Part shown: piece by piece, positions 29,551 through 37,498 of the stretch
Layout of the letters: every line of letters starts with the position of its first letter
How positions within the stretch are numbered: the stretch's first letter is position 1
Origin: Mesorhizobium australicum
Lineage (GTDB): Bacteria; Pseudomonadota; Alphaproteobacteria; Rhizobiales; Rhizobiaceae
Length of the DNA: 64,000 nt
Assembly: GCF_900177325.1 (NCBI RefSeq)
Contig: NZ_FXBL01000004.1
Span: 1,612,001 to 1,676,000 of the forward strand
Direction: 5' to 3'
The notes under the pieces: model-generated
Databases searched by the model: none
The model's input: only the letters and a program-made list of their open reading frames with translations
What the model was told of the DNA's origin: nothing
Made by a program: the position numbers and the translations under genes

Positions 29551-29583
29551 GCTGCTCTGGAGATCGGTGGCGGGCTCATTGCC

Positions 29584-30906
29584 ATGACCCTCCTCCTCAC
29601 CAACGCGCTTCTCCTCCCCTGCACCGCCGACATGCCGGTGATCCAGAACGGCTGGGTGCAGGTCGATGGCGAGACGATCATGGCGACGGGCGTGGGCGTC
29701 CCGCCGAACATTCCCGGTGCGGAGACTATCGACTTCGGCGGCGACGTGCTGATGCCGGGCATGGTCAATCCGCACTGCCACATGGCGATGACCTTCTTCC
29801 GCGGCCTCGGCGAAGATGTCGACGACAGGCTATTCCGCTACATGCTGCCGCTGGAGCGCAAGTTCGTCACGCCGCAGGCGGTGCGGGCGGGCAGCGCGCA
29901 TGCCGCGCTCGAGATGATCATGGGCGGCGTCACCACCGTGGCCGACATGTATTACTACGAGACCGAGGTCGCCGCCGTGGTCGACGAGGCCGGCATGCGC
30001 GGCGTGCTCGGTCAGACTCTGGCGGATTTCGATCCGCCCGACCACAAGAGCTTCGACGAAGGCTTTGCGCTGGTCGACAGGCTGGTCGCAGCATATGGCG
30101 GCCATCCGCGCATCACGCCGTCGATCGCGCCGCACGCGCCTTATTCCACGGGGATCGAGGTGATGCGGCGCGTCGCACGCTTCGCCGAGGAGCATCCCGG
30201 CGTGCCGGTGCAGATGCATGTCGCGGAGACCGACCAGGAGGTCGAGTGGGCGCGGACGAACTTCGGCTGCACGCCGGTCGAGGCGGTGGAGAAGGCGGGG
30301 CTGCTGCGCAAGGGCCTGATCTGCGCCCACTGCATGCATGTTTCGGAGGGCGACATCGCGAAGATGGCGCATGCCGGCGTGTGCGTCGCGCACAATGCGC
30401 GCTCCAACGGCAAGGCCGGGCGCGGCATCGCGCCGGTCGAGGCGATGCGCCGGGCGGGCATTCCGGTGGGCATTGCCACCGATGGCGCGATGAGTGGCAA
30501 TACGCTCGACCTGTTTGCGCAGTTCGGGCCGGTGTCGATGTTCCAGAAGATCCTCGGCCACAGCCGCAAGCCGATGCAGGCGGTGGAGGTGATCCGCATG
30601 GCGACGGCGGAAGGCGCGAAGGTGCTGGGGCTCGATGCGCGCATCGGCTCGCTGGAGGCCGGCAAGCAGGCCGACCTGATCCGCATCGATCTCTCCGCCC
30701 CGCGCTGCCAGCCGGTCTACGACATCTATTCCACCCTGGTCTTCACCGCGATGGCGGGCGACGTGCGCGATACGATGGTGGCCGGCAGGTGGCTGATGCG
30801 CGACCGCGAGGTGCTGACGCTGGAGCGCGAGAAGGTGATGCGCGACGCGCTGCAGGTCGCCGCGACCTTCAAGGCGGAGATGGCGCGGATCGACGCGGGG
30901 ACGTGA
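29584..30906 (+). CDS. Amidohydrolase, cytosine deaminase/TRZ-ATZ (MtaD) type
   Basis: This is a 440-residue metal-dependent hydrolase of the amidohydrolase superfamily, subtype III, which deaminates or dechlorinates purine- or triazine-like rings. Metal ligands are visible: HCH in MVNPHCHMAMTF (about 59-70), a His in QMHVAETDQE, a His in CAHCMHVSEGD, and the Asp in ATDGAMSGN. Relatives include 5'-methylthioadenosine/S-adenosylhomocysteine deaminase, guanine deaminase and atrazine chlorohydrolase; the substrate is not resolved. It follows the PotDBCA-like transporter and precedes nucleoside-related enzymes, which suggests that an imported nitrogen heterocycle is deaminated. The ribosome site is weak. 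Confidence 0.85.
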   Translation: MTLLLTNALLLPCTADMPVIQNGWVQVDGETIMATGVGVPPNIPGAETIDFGGDVLMPGMVNPHCHMAMTFFRGLGEDVDDRLFRYMLPLERKFVTPQAVRAGSAHAALEMIMGGVTTVADMYYYETEVAAVVDEAGMRGVLGQTLADFDPPDHKSFDEGFALVDRLVAAYGGHPRITPSIAPHAPYSTGIEVMRRVARFAEEHPGVPVQMHVAETDQEVEWARTNFGCTPVEAVEKAGLLRKGLICAHCMHVSEGDIAKMAHAGVCVAHNARSNGKAGRGIAPVEAMRRAGIPVGIATDGAMSGNTLDLFAQFGPVSMFQKILGHSRKPMQAVEVIRMATAEGAKVLGLDARIGSLEAGKQADLIRIDLSAPRCQPVYDIYSTLVFTAMAGDVRDTMVAGRWLMRDREVLTLEREKVMRDALQVAATFKAEMARIDAGT

Positions 30907-30996
30907 GCGTACGTGGCCCCGCCCGGGCACGCATGTACGGCGCCCGGTTCGGCCAATTCTCGCAGGGGAGGGACTGCGTGCGACGTCCGGCGCGGT

Positions 30997-31461
30997 CTAC
31001 GACGAATCGATCGCCTGCACCGCCCCGAGGGCGAAGGCTTTGCAAAGGATGTCGCAAGCCTCGCGGCCTGTCGGTTGGCTGACGCCGGGCGATCCGTTGC
31101 CGTGGCCTCCGCCGCCGAAGGCACTTTCTTCCAGGACGAGCCGGCGGCGGATCTGCGTCGCCATGTTCAGGATGATGATCGCAAGAGCGCGCAGAGAGAC
31201 GGCGAGGGCAAGCGCATCGGCGGGGTCGGTGCCATAGCGGACCGTCGGCATGGCGGGCGACCAATGCCCGTCGGTCTCGTTCCACGCCCGGTCGGCGATA
31301 TAGTCCCTGACCTCCGCATCGGCCACCCAGAGATATGCCAGCGCGGCCGAGCGAACCGAATACGACCGGCCGGCCGCCTGTTCGGCGAGATTGGCGAGCG
31401 AAAGCAGCAGCAGGACGATGCGGTCCAGCGCGTCCGTCCCTGTCTTGTCCTTCCAACCCAT
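30997..31461 (-). CDS. Hypothetical protein of unknown family
   Basis: The start at MGWKDKTGTDALDR has a good AGGAGA ribosome site, giving 154 residues. The sequence is mostly helical, with hydrophobic runs (DRIVLLLLSLANLAEQAA and ALALAVSLRALAIIILNMA) that are amphipathic rather than clearly transmembrane. A Gly-rich stretch FGGGGHGNGSPG and a C-terminal helix containing Cys follow. I recognise no domain. It is on the opposite strand to its neighbours and convergent with the amidohydrolase gene. Codon use looks like the rest of the window, so it is probably real. Confidence 0.55.
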   Translation of the reverse strand: MGWKDKTGTDALDRIVLLLLSLANLAEQAAGRSYSVRSAALAYLWVADAEVRDYIADRAWNETDGHWSPAMPTVRYGTDPADALALAVSLRALAIIILNMATQIRRRLVLEESAFGGGGHGNGSPGVSQPTGREACDILCKAFALGAVQAIDSS

Positions 31462-31612
31462 CGCCGTCTCCTTTCGACCGGCCATAGTGTGGGGCATGCC
31501 GGCGAAGGGGGGATGGAAAAAGTTCCGGGGTGAGTGAAATCAATCGGTTGATGGGAAAGGGGCGGAAATCGATGCACGGCGTGGGCATTTCGTGCTCTTT
31601 GCGATCTGTGCC

Positions 31613-31754
31613 TCGCCCGCCCCCTCCACCGCCTTCGGCGGTCCCCCTCCCCCGTAAACGGGGGAGGATCAGGGCGCGGCAGCGCGGCCGGCATATCCTC
31701 CCCTGCGAAGCGGGGGAGGGGGACCACACGCAGTGTGGTGGAGGGGGCGTGTCA
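31613..31754. repeat. Inverted repeat element with about 65-bp arms
   Basis: Arms at about 31613-31677 and 31684-31754 share GCCCCCTCCACC, then a hairpin, then GTCCCCCTCCCCCG and GGGGAGGAT when one is reverse-complemented. The small hairpins in the two arms differ in sequence (CCGCC-TTC-GGCGG versus CCACAC-GCA-GTGTGG) while the flanks are conserved, so the stem structure rather than the sequence is kept. The remaining part of the 381-bp gap (31462-31842) contains no gene I can support. Confidence 0.8.
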
Positions 31755-31842
31755 GTGAGGTCGTAAGAGGTTAGAAGTCCGGGGACCGTGGCGATTCCAT
31801 CTATAGCCGGATGGGATGTGCCGCGGGCCGATGGAGCATTGC

Positions 31843-33234
31843 ATGACCGAACAGACCGCCCAGCTTCCCGCCGTCCTCGCTCACGCCGAAGCCGGCATCG
31901 ATGCCTCGCTTGGGCGCCTGTTCGAGCTGATCCGCATCCCGTCGGTCTCGACCGATCCGGCCTATGCGGAGGATTGCCGGCGCTGCGCGGAGTGGCTCGC
32001 GGCCGATCTCACGGGGATGGGGTTCGAGGCTTCGGTGCGCAAGACCGCCGGACATCCGATGGTGGTGGCCCACGACCATTCGGGCGAGGGGCCGCATGTG
32101 CTGTTCTACGGCCACTACGACGTGCAGCCGGTCGATCCGCTGAACCTGTGGAACTCCGATCCGTTCGAGCCGTTGCTGGTGCCGCAGCCGAACGGCGATA
32201 CACATATCGTGGCCCGCGGCGCATCCGACGACAAGGGCGCGCTGTTCACCTTCCTCGAAGCCTGCCGTGCCTGGAAGGACGTGACCGGCAGTCTGCCGAT
32301 CCGTGTTTCGGTGCTGCTGGAGGGCGAGGAGGAATCGGGCAGCCCCAGCCTGCCCGGCTTCCTCGATACGGCCGCCGAGGAGCTGAAGGCCGATGTCATG
32401 CTGGTCTGCGACACGGACATGTGGGACGCCGAGACGCCGGCGATCACCACCATGCTGCGCGGCATCGTCAAGGAGGAGTTCTGGGTGCGCTGCGCCGACC
32501 GGGACCTCCATTCCGGCATCTACGGCAATGCGGCGCGCAATCCGCTGCAGGTGATGTCCGAGATCATCGCCAGCCTGCGCCGGCCGGACGGCAGCGTGGC
32601 CCTCGACGGCTTTTATGACGGGGTGAAGGAGCTGCCGGCGGAGCTTGCCGAGCGCTGGAAGAGCCAGCCCTTCGACGACAAGAAATTTCTCGGCGATATC
32701 GGTCTCTCCATACCGGCCGGCGAGAAGGGCCGCTCGGTGCTGGAACAGGTCTGGTCGCGGCCGTCCTTCGAGGTCAGCGGCATTTCGGGCGGCTATGCCG
32801 GCGAAGGGTTCAAGGCGGTCATTCCGGCGGAGGCCAATGCCAAGATCTCGTTCCGGCTGGTCGAGGGACAGGACCCCGACAAGATCGCCGCCGCCTTCCG
32901 TGCCCATGTGAGCGCGATGATCCCGGCCGACTGTTCCGTCGAGTTCCGCAACCACGGCACGAGTTCGGCGACCGTAATGCCGGTCGACAGCCCGCTGCTG
33001 ACGAAGATGCTCCGCGCCCTGGAGGACGAGTGGGGGCGCTCGGCGATTGCCGGCACGGGCGGGTCCATCCCCATCGCCACCGTCTTCAAGGACAGGCTGG
33101 GCATGGATTCGCTGTTCGTCGGCTTCGCCCGCTTCGACAACCGCATCCACAGCCCGAACGAGAAATACGACCTGTCGAGCTTCAGGAAGGGCATCCGCTC
33201 CTGGGTGCGCGTGCTGGCGGCGTTCGCGCAATGA
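31843..33234 (+). CDS. M20-family dipeptidase/carboxypeptidase
   Basis: This is a 463-residue zinc peptidase. Metal and catalytic motifs are FYGHYDVQPVD (about 88-98), GASDDKGA, LLEGEEESGSPS with the general-base Glu, a dimerisation-domain His in RDLHSGIYGN, and GGSIP near the end. This is the ArgE/DapE/carnosinase-like group that cleaves dipeptides or N-acyl amino acids. The start was set at MTEQTAQ; an alternative ATG four codons earlier cannot be excluded, and the ribosome site is weak. The stop overlaps the start of the nucleoside hydrolase gene (ATGA). Confidence 0.87.
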   Translation: MTEQTAQLPAVLAHAEAGIDASLGRLFELIRIPSVSTDPAYAEDCRRCAEWLAADLTGMGFEASVRKTAGHPMVVAHDHSGEGPHVLFYGHYDVQPVDPLNLWNSDPFEPLLVPQPNGDTHIVARGASDDKGALFTFLEACRAWKDVTGSLPIRVSVLLEGEEESGSPSLPGFLDTAAEELKADVMLVCDTDMWDAETPAITTMLRGIVKEEFWVRCADRDLHSGIYGNAARNPLQVMSEIIASLRRPDGSVALDGFYDGVKELPAELAERWKSQPFDDKKFLGDIGLSIPAGEKGRSVLEQVWSRPSFEVSGISGGYAGEGFKAVIPAEANAKISFRLVEGQDPDKIAAAFRAHVSAMIPADCSVEFRNHGTSSATVMPVDSPLLTKMLRALEDEWGRSAIAGTGGSIPIATVFKDRLGMDSLFVGFARFDNRIHSPNEKYDLSSFRKGIRSWVRVLAAFAQ

Positions 33235-34136
33235 CGCGCAAGGTCGTCATCGACACCGACCCGGGCATAGACGACGCGGTCGCGATCCTGTTCGCGCTCG
33301 CCTCGCCGGTGTTTGAGGTCGTCGGCATCACCACCGTCGCCGGCAATATCAGCATCCACACGGTGACGGGCAATGCGGGCCGGATTTTGGCCCTGGTCGA
33401 GCGATCCGACATTCCGGTTGTCGAGGGGGCGCCGGAGCCGCTGTCGCGCAAGGGGATCGACACGGCCGAGATACACGGGGACGACGGGCTGGGTGGCGTC
33501 GCCTTTCCGGAACCGGCCGCCGCGCCGCTGGAAGGGGCGTCGGAGTGGCTTGCCCAGACTCTGCTCGCCAGCCCGGCCGGCAGCATCGATATCCTCGCGC
33601 TCGGGCCCCTGACCAACATTGCCCGGCTGGTGCAGGACCACCCCGCCGCCGCGCAGCGCATCGGCAGGATCGTCGCCATGGGGGGCGCGGTGGACGAGCG
33701 CGGCAATATCGGGCCGCGTTCGGAATACAATCTCGCGGCGGACCCGGAGGCGGCGGACATCGTGCTGCGCGCGGGCCTGCCGCTGGTACTGATCCCGCTC
33801 GACGTGACGCGCAAGGTGCGCGCGGGGCGCGACTATCTCGCCCGGTTGAGGTCGTCGGACAGCACCCCGGCGCTCGTCTCGGCCGATCTCATCGAGGCCT
33901 ATTTCCAGTCGGGCGGCGAAAGCCGGCCGCTGCACGATCCCTGCGTGATGCTCTACGCGGAACGGCCTGAACTGTTCGGGGTGGAGAGGATCGCACTGTC
34001 GCTCGACCTCGGCGACGGGCCGGATGCCGGCGCGCTGCTGCGGGATGCGGAAGGCGGCGTGGCGGCCGAGGTCGCGATGCGGGTCGAGGCTGCGGGCGTG
34101 CTCGACCTCCTGGCCGAGCGGCTGGCGGGGCGCTGA
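33231..34136 (+). CDS. Nucleoside hydrolase
   Basis: Nucleoside hydrolases split ribonucleosides into base and ribose. The 301-residue product opens with the Ca-binding signature VVIDTDPGIDDAVAIL (5-20). It also has LGPLTNIA, the GGA motif in VAMGGAVDERGN, EYNLAADPEAA, and the catalytic His region PLHDPCVML near residue 237. Specificity (purine, pyrimidine or both) is not determined by these. The gene overlaps the M20 peptidase gene by 4 bases. Its stop is one base from the stop of the convergent M20D gene. Confidence 0.92.
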   Translation: MTRKVVIDTDPGIDDAVAILFALASPVFEVVGITTVAGNISIHTVTGNAGRILALVERSDIPVVEGAPEPLSRKGIDTAEIHGDDGLGGVAFPEPAAAPLEGASEWLAQTLLASPAGSIDILALGPLTNIARLVQDHPAAAQRIGRIVAMGGAVDERGNIGPRSEYNLAADPEAADIVLRAGLPLVLIPLDVTRKVRAGRDYLARLRSSDSTPALVSADLIEAYFQSGGESRPLHDPCVMLYAERPELFGVERIALSLDLGDGPDAGALLRDAEGGVAAEVAMRVEAAGVLDLLAERLAGR

Positions 34137-34137
34137 G

Positions 34138-35313
34138 TCAAGCCGCGCCAAGTTCCCGCTCGACCAGCCTCGTCCAGAATGCCACGCCGGGCAGGATCGC
34201 GTCGTCGTTGAAATCGTAGCGGGTGTTGTGGTGCAGGGCGCCGTCTTCTGCCGGGCCGTTGCCGAGCCAGACATAGGCGCCGGGCACGCGGCTGGAGAAG
34301 ATGGCGAAATCGTCGCCGGCAGTCGAAGGCGGGAACTGGGTCATCACGCTCGCCGCGCCGAGGGCTTCCTGTGCGGCTTGCGTCGCCCGGCGCGTGGCAT
34401 CCGCCTCGTTGATCACCGGCGGCATCTGTCGGACGAACCGGTAGTCGGCCTCGATGCCGTTGGCGCTGGCGATGCCCGCCGCCACCCTGCCGATCTCGGC
34501 CTCCACCCGGTCGCGCGTCGCATGCGAATAGGTGCGCGCCGTGCCGCCGATGCGGATGTCGTCCGGGATGACGTTCAGCGCCTTGAAGTCGCCCGCGGCG
34601 AGCGCGCAGGCACTGACCACGGCGGTGTCGATCGGGTCGGTGCCGCGCGAGACGATCGTCTGCAGCGAGGAGAGGAACTGGCCGGCGGCCACAATCGGGT
34701 CGCGGCCGAGATGCGGCTTGCCCCCATGGGTGCCGACGCCACGGAAGGTGACGTGCCAGTGGTCGGACGAGGCGAGCTGCGGCCCTTCGACCACCGCCAT
34801 CTGTCCGACCGGGATGCCCGGCATGTTGTGCAGCCCGTAGAAGCGGTCGATGCGGAAGCGGTCGAACAGGCCGTCCTCGACCATCGCCTTCGCGCCGCCT
34901 CGGCCTTCCTCGGCCGGCTGGAAGACGAAATGCACCGTGCCGGCGAGGTCCTTGCGCTTCGCCAGCGCCCGGGCCGCGCCGAGCAGCATGACGGTGTGCC
35001 CGTCGTGCCCGCAGCCATGCATCTTGCCGGGGACGGTCGAGCGGTAGGGCCGGTCCGCCGCCTCAGGCATGGCGAGCGCATCCATGTCGGCGCGCAGTGC
35101 GATCGCCGGGCCGTCGCTCTCGCCGCGAAGCGTGGCGACAACGCCGGTCTTGCCGAGGCCTGTCTCGATCTCCAGCCCGCAGCCGGTCAGAAACTCGCGC
35201 ACGATGGCGCTCGTGCGCTCCTCCTCGAAGCCGAGTTCGGGGTGGGCGTGCAGGTCGCGCCGCAGCGCCACGAGGGCTGCGAGGTCGTCGGGGGCGAGGA
35301 TCGCATCATTCAT
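34138..35313 (-). CDS. M20D-family amidohydrolase (hippurate/IAA-amino acid hydrolase-like)
   Basis: The 391-residue enzyme belongs to the group that cleaves N-acyl amino acids. Seen are LRRDLHAHPELGFEE near the N-terminus, RADMDALAM, the metal motif HGCGHDGHT with Cys and two His (about 100-108), QPAEEGRGGA with the catalytic Glu, LHNMPGIPVGQ, and THGGKPH in the lid domain. The C-terminal MTQFPPSTAGDDFAIF contains further active-site residues. The open frame extends far upstream, but MNDAILAPDD is the sensible start. It is convergent with the nucleoside hydrolase and divergent from the phosphoribosyltransferase. Confidence 0.9.
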   Translation of the reverse strand: MNDAILAPDDLAALVALRRDLHAHPELGFEEERTSAIVREFLTGCGLEIETGLGKTGVVATLRGESDGPAIALRADMDALAMPEAADRPYRSTVPGKMHGCGHDGHTVMLLGAARALAKRKDLAGTVHFVFQPAEEGRGGAKAMVEDGLFDRFRIDRFYGLHNMPGIPVGQMAVVEGPQLASSDHWHVTFRGVGTHGGKPHLGRDPIVAAGQFLSSLQTIVSRGTDPIDTAVVSACALAAGDFKALNVIPDDIRIGGTARTYSHATRDRVEAEIGRVAAGIASANGIEADYRFVRQMPPVINEADATRRATQAAQEALGAASVMTQFPPSTAGDDFAIFSSRVPGAYVWLGNGPAEDGALHHNTRYDFNDDAILPGVAFWTRLVERELGAA

Positions 35314-35385
35314 GGCTGGACTCATCCTTCGCCGGGCGGGAGAAAGCAACCGTCTGGATTCTCTCTCCCCCTGTTGGCGCGGTCG

Positions 35386-36090
35386 ATGTCGTACAAACCT
35401 GATGATTTCCGGCCCCATGATTTCTGGCAAGAGATCCGCCCCGCGGGCGGCTTTTCGCGGCAGGTGCGCGACGGGCTTTCGCATCTCTATCCGGCAAGCC
35501 TGCCGGACGGGCGCGAGATCGCGCTGCCGATCCGCGTGCTGCCCGCGGGCGACCGCGCCGTCGCATCGCTGATCATCAACCAGGCGAGTTTCGCGGTGGA
35601 GGATGCGCTGGCCGAGGCAATGGCCGGCGAGGCACGGGCCTTCGCGCCGGAGGTGGTGGTGGGCGTGCCGACGCTCGGCCTGCCGCTCGCGGCCAATGTC
35701 GCGCGCCGCCTCGGCCATTCCCGGATGGTCGCGCTCGGGACGTCGCGAAAGTTCTGGTACGACGAGGGCCTGTCGGAACCGCTGCGCTCGATTACCAGTC
35801 CGGGCGAAGGCAAGCGGATCTACCTCGACCCGCGCATGCTGCCGCTTCTGAGCGGTCGGCCGTTCGTGCTCGTCGACGATGTGGTGAGCACGGGAACATC
35901 GATCCTGGCGGTGCTGCGCATGCTGGAGAAGGCGGGGCTGCGGCCGAGCGCCATCATCGTCGCGATGCGGCAGGGAAATGCCTGGCACGAGGCGCTCGCG
36001 GCGTCGCCCTTCGCGGAGGTTCCCGTGCGCTCGGCGATCGCCACGCCGCTCCTGTCGCCCGGTAGCGACGGGATGTGGCACCCGTTGTGA
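35386..36090 (+). CDS. Phosphoribosyltransferase family protein (adenine PRT-like)
   Basis: The 234-residue product carries the PRPP-binding loop VLVDDVVSTGTS (about 164-175) and the preceding TLGLPLAANVARRLG helix. This is the type I phosphoribosyltransferase fold, closest in layout to adenine/xanthine PRTs. The enzyme would join a nucleobase to PRPP, or act as a regulator with that fold. Near the nucleoside hydrolase it could salvage the released base. The start at MSYKPDD gives a normal length; the frame open upstream is a shadow of other genes. Confidence 0.82.
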   Translation: MSYKPDDFRPHDFWQEIRPAGGFSRQVRDGLSHLYPASLPDGREIALPIRVLPAGDRAVASLIINQASFAVEDALAEAMAGEARAFAPEVVVGVPTLGLPLAANVARRLGHSRMVALGTSRKFWYDEGLSEPLRSITSPGEGKRIYLDPRMLPLLSGRPFVLVDDVVSTGTSILAVLRMLEKAGLRPSAIIVAMRQGNAWHEALAASPFAEVPVRSAIATPLLSPGSDGMWHPL

Positions 36091-36163
36091 TCGCAACGCG
36101 GCTTGTTTTGCCGCTCGGCCTGCGGCACAAGCCGGGCCTGTCGATCCTTTCGGGACCAGAGCC

Positions 36164-36925
36164 ATGACCATCCAGCCCGACCAGCGCCTCCTGCGGCTTT
36201 CCGGCGCCCTCAACGTCCGCGACCTTGGCGGCTATGCGACGGCCGGCGGCGGCTCGACCCAGTGGGGCAGGGTGCTGCGCGCGGCGAGCCTGCACAGGCT
36301 GGAGGCCGCCGAACTGGAGGCGCTTGCCGGGCGCGGCCTCGCGACCGTGATCGACCTGCGCCGCGCCGGCGAACTGCATGAGGCGCCGAACCCGTTCTCG
36401 CGCCACGGCGGCGTCGCCTATCACCACGTCTCGCTGTTCGACCGGCTGGCGCCGCTGGAAATGGTGGGCAACAGCGACAACCTCCTGCTCGACCTCTACA
36501 AGATTGCCCTGCGCGAGCGCGGCGCCGAATTCGCCCGGGTGCTCAACCTGATCGCCGACGCGCCGGACGGCGCCGTGCTCTTCCACTGCACGGCCGGCAA
36601 GGACCGGACGGGGCTGATCGCCGCGATCCTGTTGCTCGTCGCCGGCGTCGACCGCGACCAGATCCTGCAAGACTATGCGATGACCGGGCCGCTGATCGCG
36701 CCGATGCTTGAGGAACTGGTCGAGCATGCGCGGGCGAAGGGCCTGAACGTCGACGGTTTCCGGCAGTTGCTGACCTGCGAGCCGGCGACGATGGAAGGCG
36801 CGCTCATCGAGCTCGACACCGCGCATGGCGGCGTCGAAGCCTACCTTGCCGCCATCGGCCTGCCCGAGAAGACGGTCGAGCGGCTTCGCGACCGGCTGAC
36901 AAAGCCGGCCGTGCGCGCGGTATAG
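36164..36925 (+). CDS. Tyrosine-protein phosphatase (dual-specificity-like)
   Basis: The 253-residue protein has the PTP signature HCTAGKDRTG with the Cys nucleophile and the Arg (C-x5-R), plus NVRDLGGYATAGG near the N-terminus and VIDLRRAGE, as in COG2365 phosphatases (MptpB/LipA-like). These hydrolyse phosphotyrosine and sometimes phosphoinositides. Substrate unknown. It lies 73 bp after the phosphoribosyltransferase gene on the same strand, probably co-transcribed, and 21 bp from the stop of the convergent DUF6455 gene. Confidence 0.87.
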   Translation: MTIQPDQRLLRLSGALNVRDLGGYATAGGGSTQWGRVLRAASLHRLEAAELEALAGRGLATVIDLRRAGELHEAPNPFSRHGGVAYHHVSLFDRLAPLEMVGNSDNLLLDLYKIALRERGAEFARVLNLIADAPDGAVLFHCTAGKDRTGLIAAILLLVAGVDRDQILQDYAMTGPLIAPMLEELVEHARAKGLNVDGFRQLLTCEPATMEGALIELDTAHGGVEAYLAAIGLPEKTVERLRDRLTKPAVRAV

Positions 36926-36946
36926 GCCGCCTCGCCTGCCGGCGTC

Positions 36947-37342
36947 TCAGCCCATCGCCGCGAAACTGGGCTGGTTCGGGCAGAATTCGGCGGCGTGCTC
37001 ATGGGCGGTGCCGCTGTCCAGCTCGCGCCGGCAGCGGGCCTTGTCGCCGCATTTCGAGCAGGAGACCGCCACGTCGCGGAAGAAGGCGGGCGCGTCTCGC
37101 TCGAGCTTTGCGGCGTCTATGCCGTAGGCCTGCATCATCCGGAGCATAAGGCGATCGGCGCCGACGCCCTTGCCGACGATGTCCCTGAAGTCGGCAATGT
37201 CCACGCCGGTGTCGCGCGCAAGCTCCGCGACGACGGACGGGTCGCACCCGTCGAGTTCGGCGAGCGCCGAGCGGGCGGAGCGGAAGTCCTGCCACTTCTC
37301 CGCCACCCTGTGGAACACCTCGCGTGCGGTGGAACCGGTCAT
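36947..37342 (-). CDS. DUF6455 family Cys-rich protein
   Basis: The start at MTGSTAREVFHR follows a GGGAGAGG ribosome site and gives 131 residues. The C-terminal third contains four Cys in a CxxCxxxxxC...C arrangement (CSKCGDKARC, then EFCPNQPSF), which matches DUF6455 as I know it. The N-terminal half is helical and includes a segment resembling a short HTH or scaffold (SVVAELARDTGVDIADFRDIV). A metal or Fe-S site is plausible. A perfect FNR/FixK box is centred about 69 bp upstream of the start, which suggests control by oxygen limitation. Confidence 0.78.
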   Translation of the reverse strand: MTGSTAREVFHRVAEKWQDFRSARSALAELDGCDPSVVAELARDTGVDIADFRDIVGKGVGADRLMLRMMQAYGIDAAKLERDAPAFFRDVAVSCSKCGDKARCRRELDSGTAHEHAAEFCPNQPSFAAMG

Positions 37343-37404
37343 CGTGCCTCTCCCTCGACCAATCAATCGTCCGCCAAATCTACCAGTGTGGGCGCCATGA
37401 AGGG

Positions 37405-37418
37405 TTGATCTCGATCAA
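37405..37418. promoter_or_regulatory. Perfect FNR/FixK-type box (anaerobox)
   Basis: TTGAT-CTCG-ATCAA is an exact match to the alphaproteobacterial FNR/FixK/FnrN consensus TTGAT-N4-ATCAA, and the palindrome extends one to two bases further on each side (GGTTGATC/GATCAACC). It lies in the 156-bp divergent gap. Its centre is 61.5 bp from the likely transcription start of the plus-strand dehydrogenase gene and about 69 bp from the start codon of the DUF6455 gene. Both spacings are workable for activation. Confidence 0.75.
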
Positions 37419-37437
37419 CCGCCGCCGGCCGGCGGCG

Positions 37438-37466
37438 TTGACATTGCACCGCCGGCAATTCTACCA
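37438..37466 (+). promoter_or_regulatory. Proposed promoter for the SAF-domain dehydrogenase gene
   Basis: TTGACA (37438-37443) and CTACCA (37461-37466) are separated by 17 bp, about 32 bp upstream of the start codon. The -10 partly fits the rhizobial CTATAT form. Confidence 0.45.
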
Positions 37467-37498
37467 GCGGCGCCAGAAGACGCACGGAACCGCAGCCG

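Noticed and set aside
31539..31552. ATCAA-TCGG-TTGAT, resembling an FNR/FixK box.
   Set aside because: The half-sites are in the opposite order from the FNR consensus (TTGAT-N4-ATCAA), so it is only a short hairpin.
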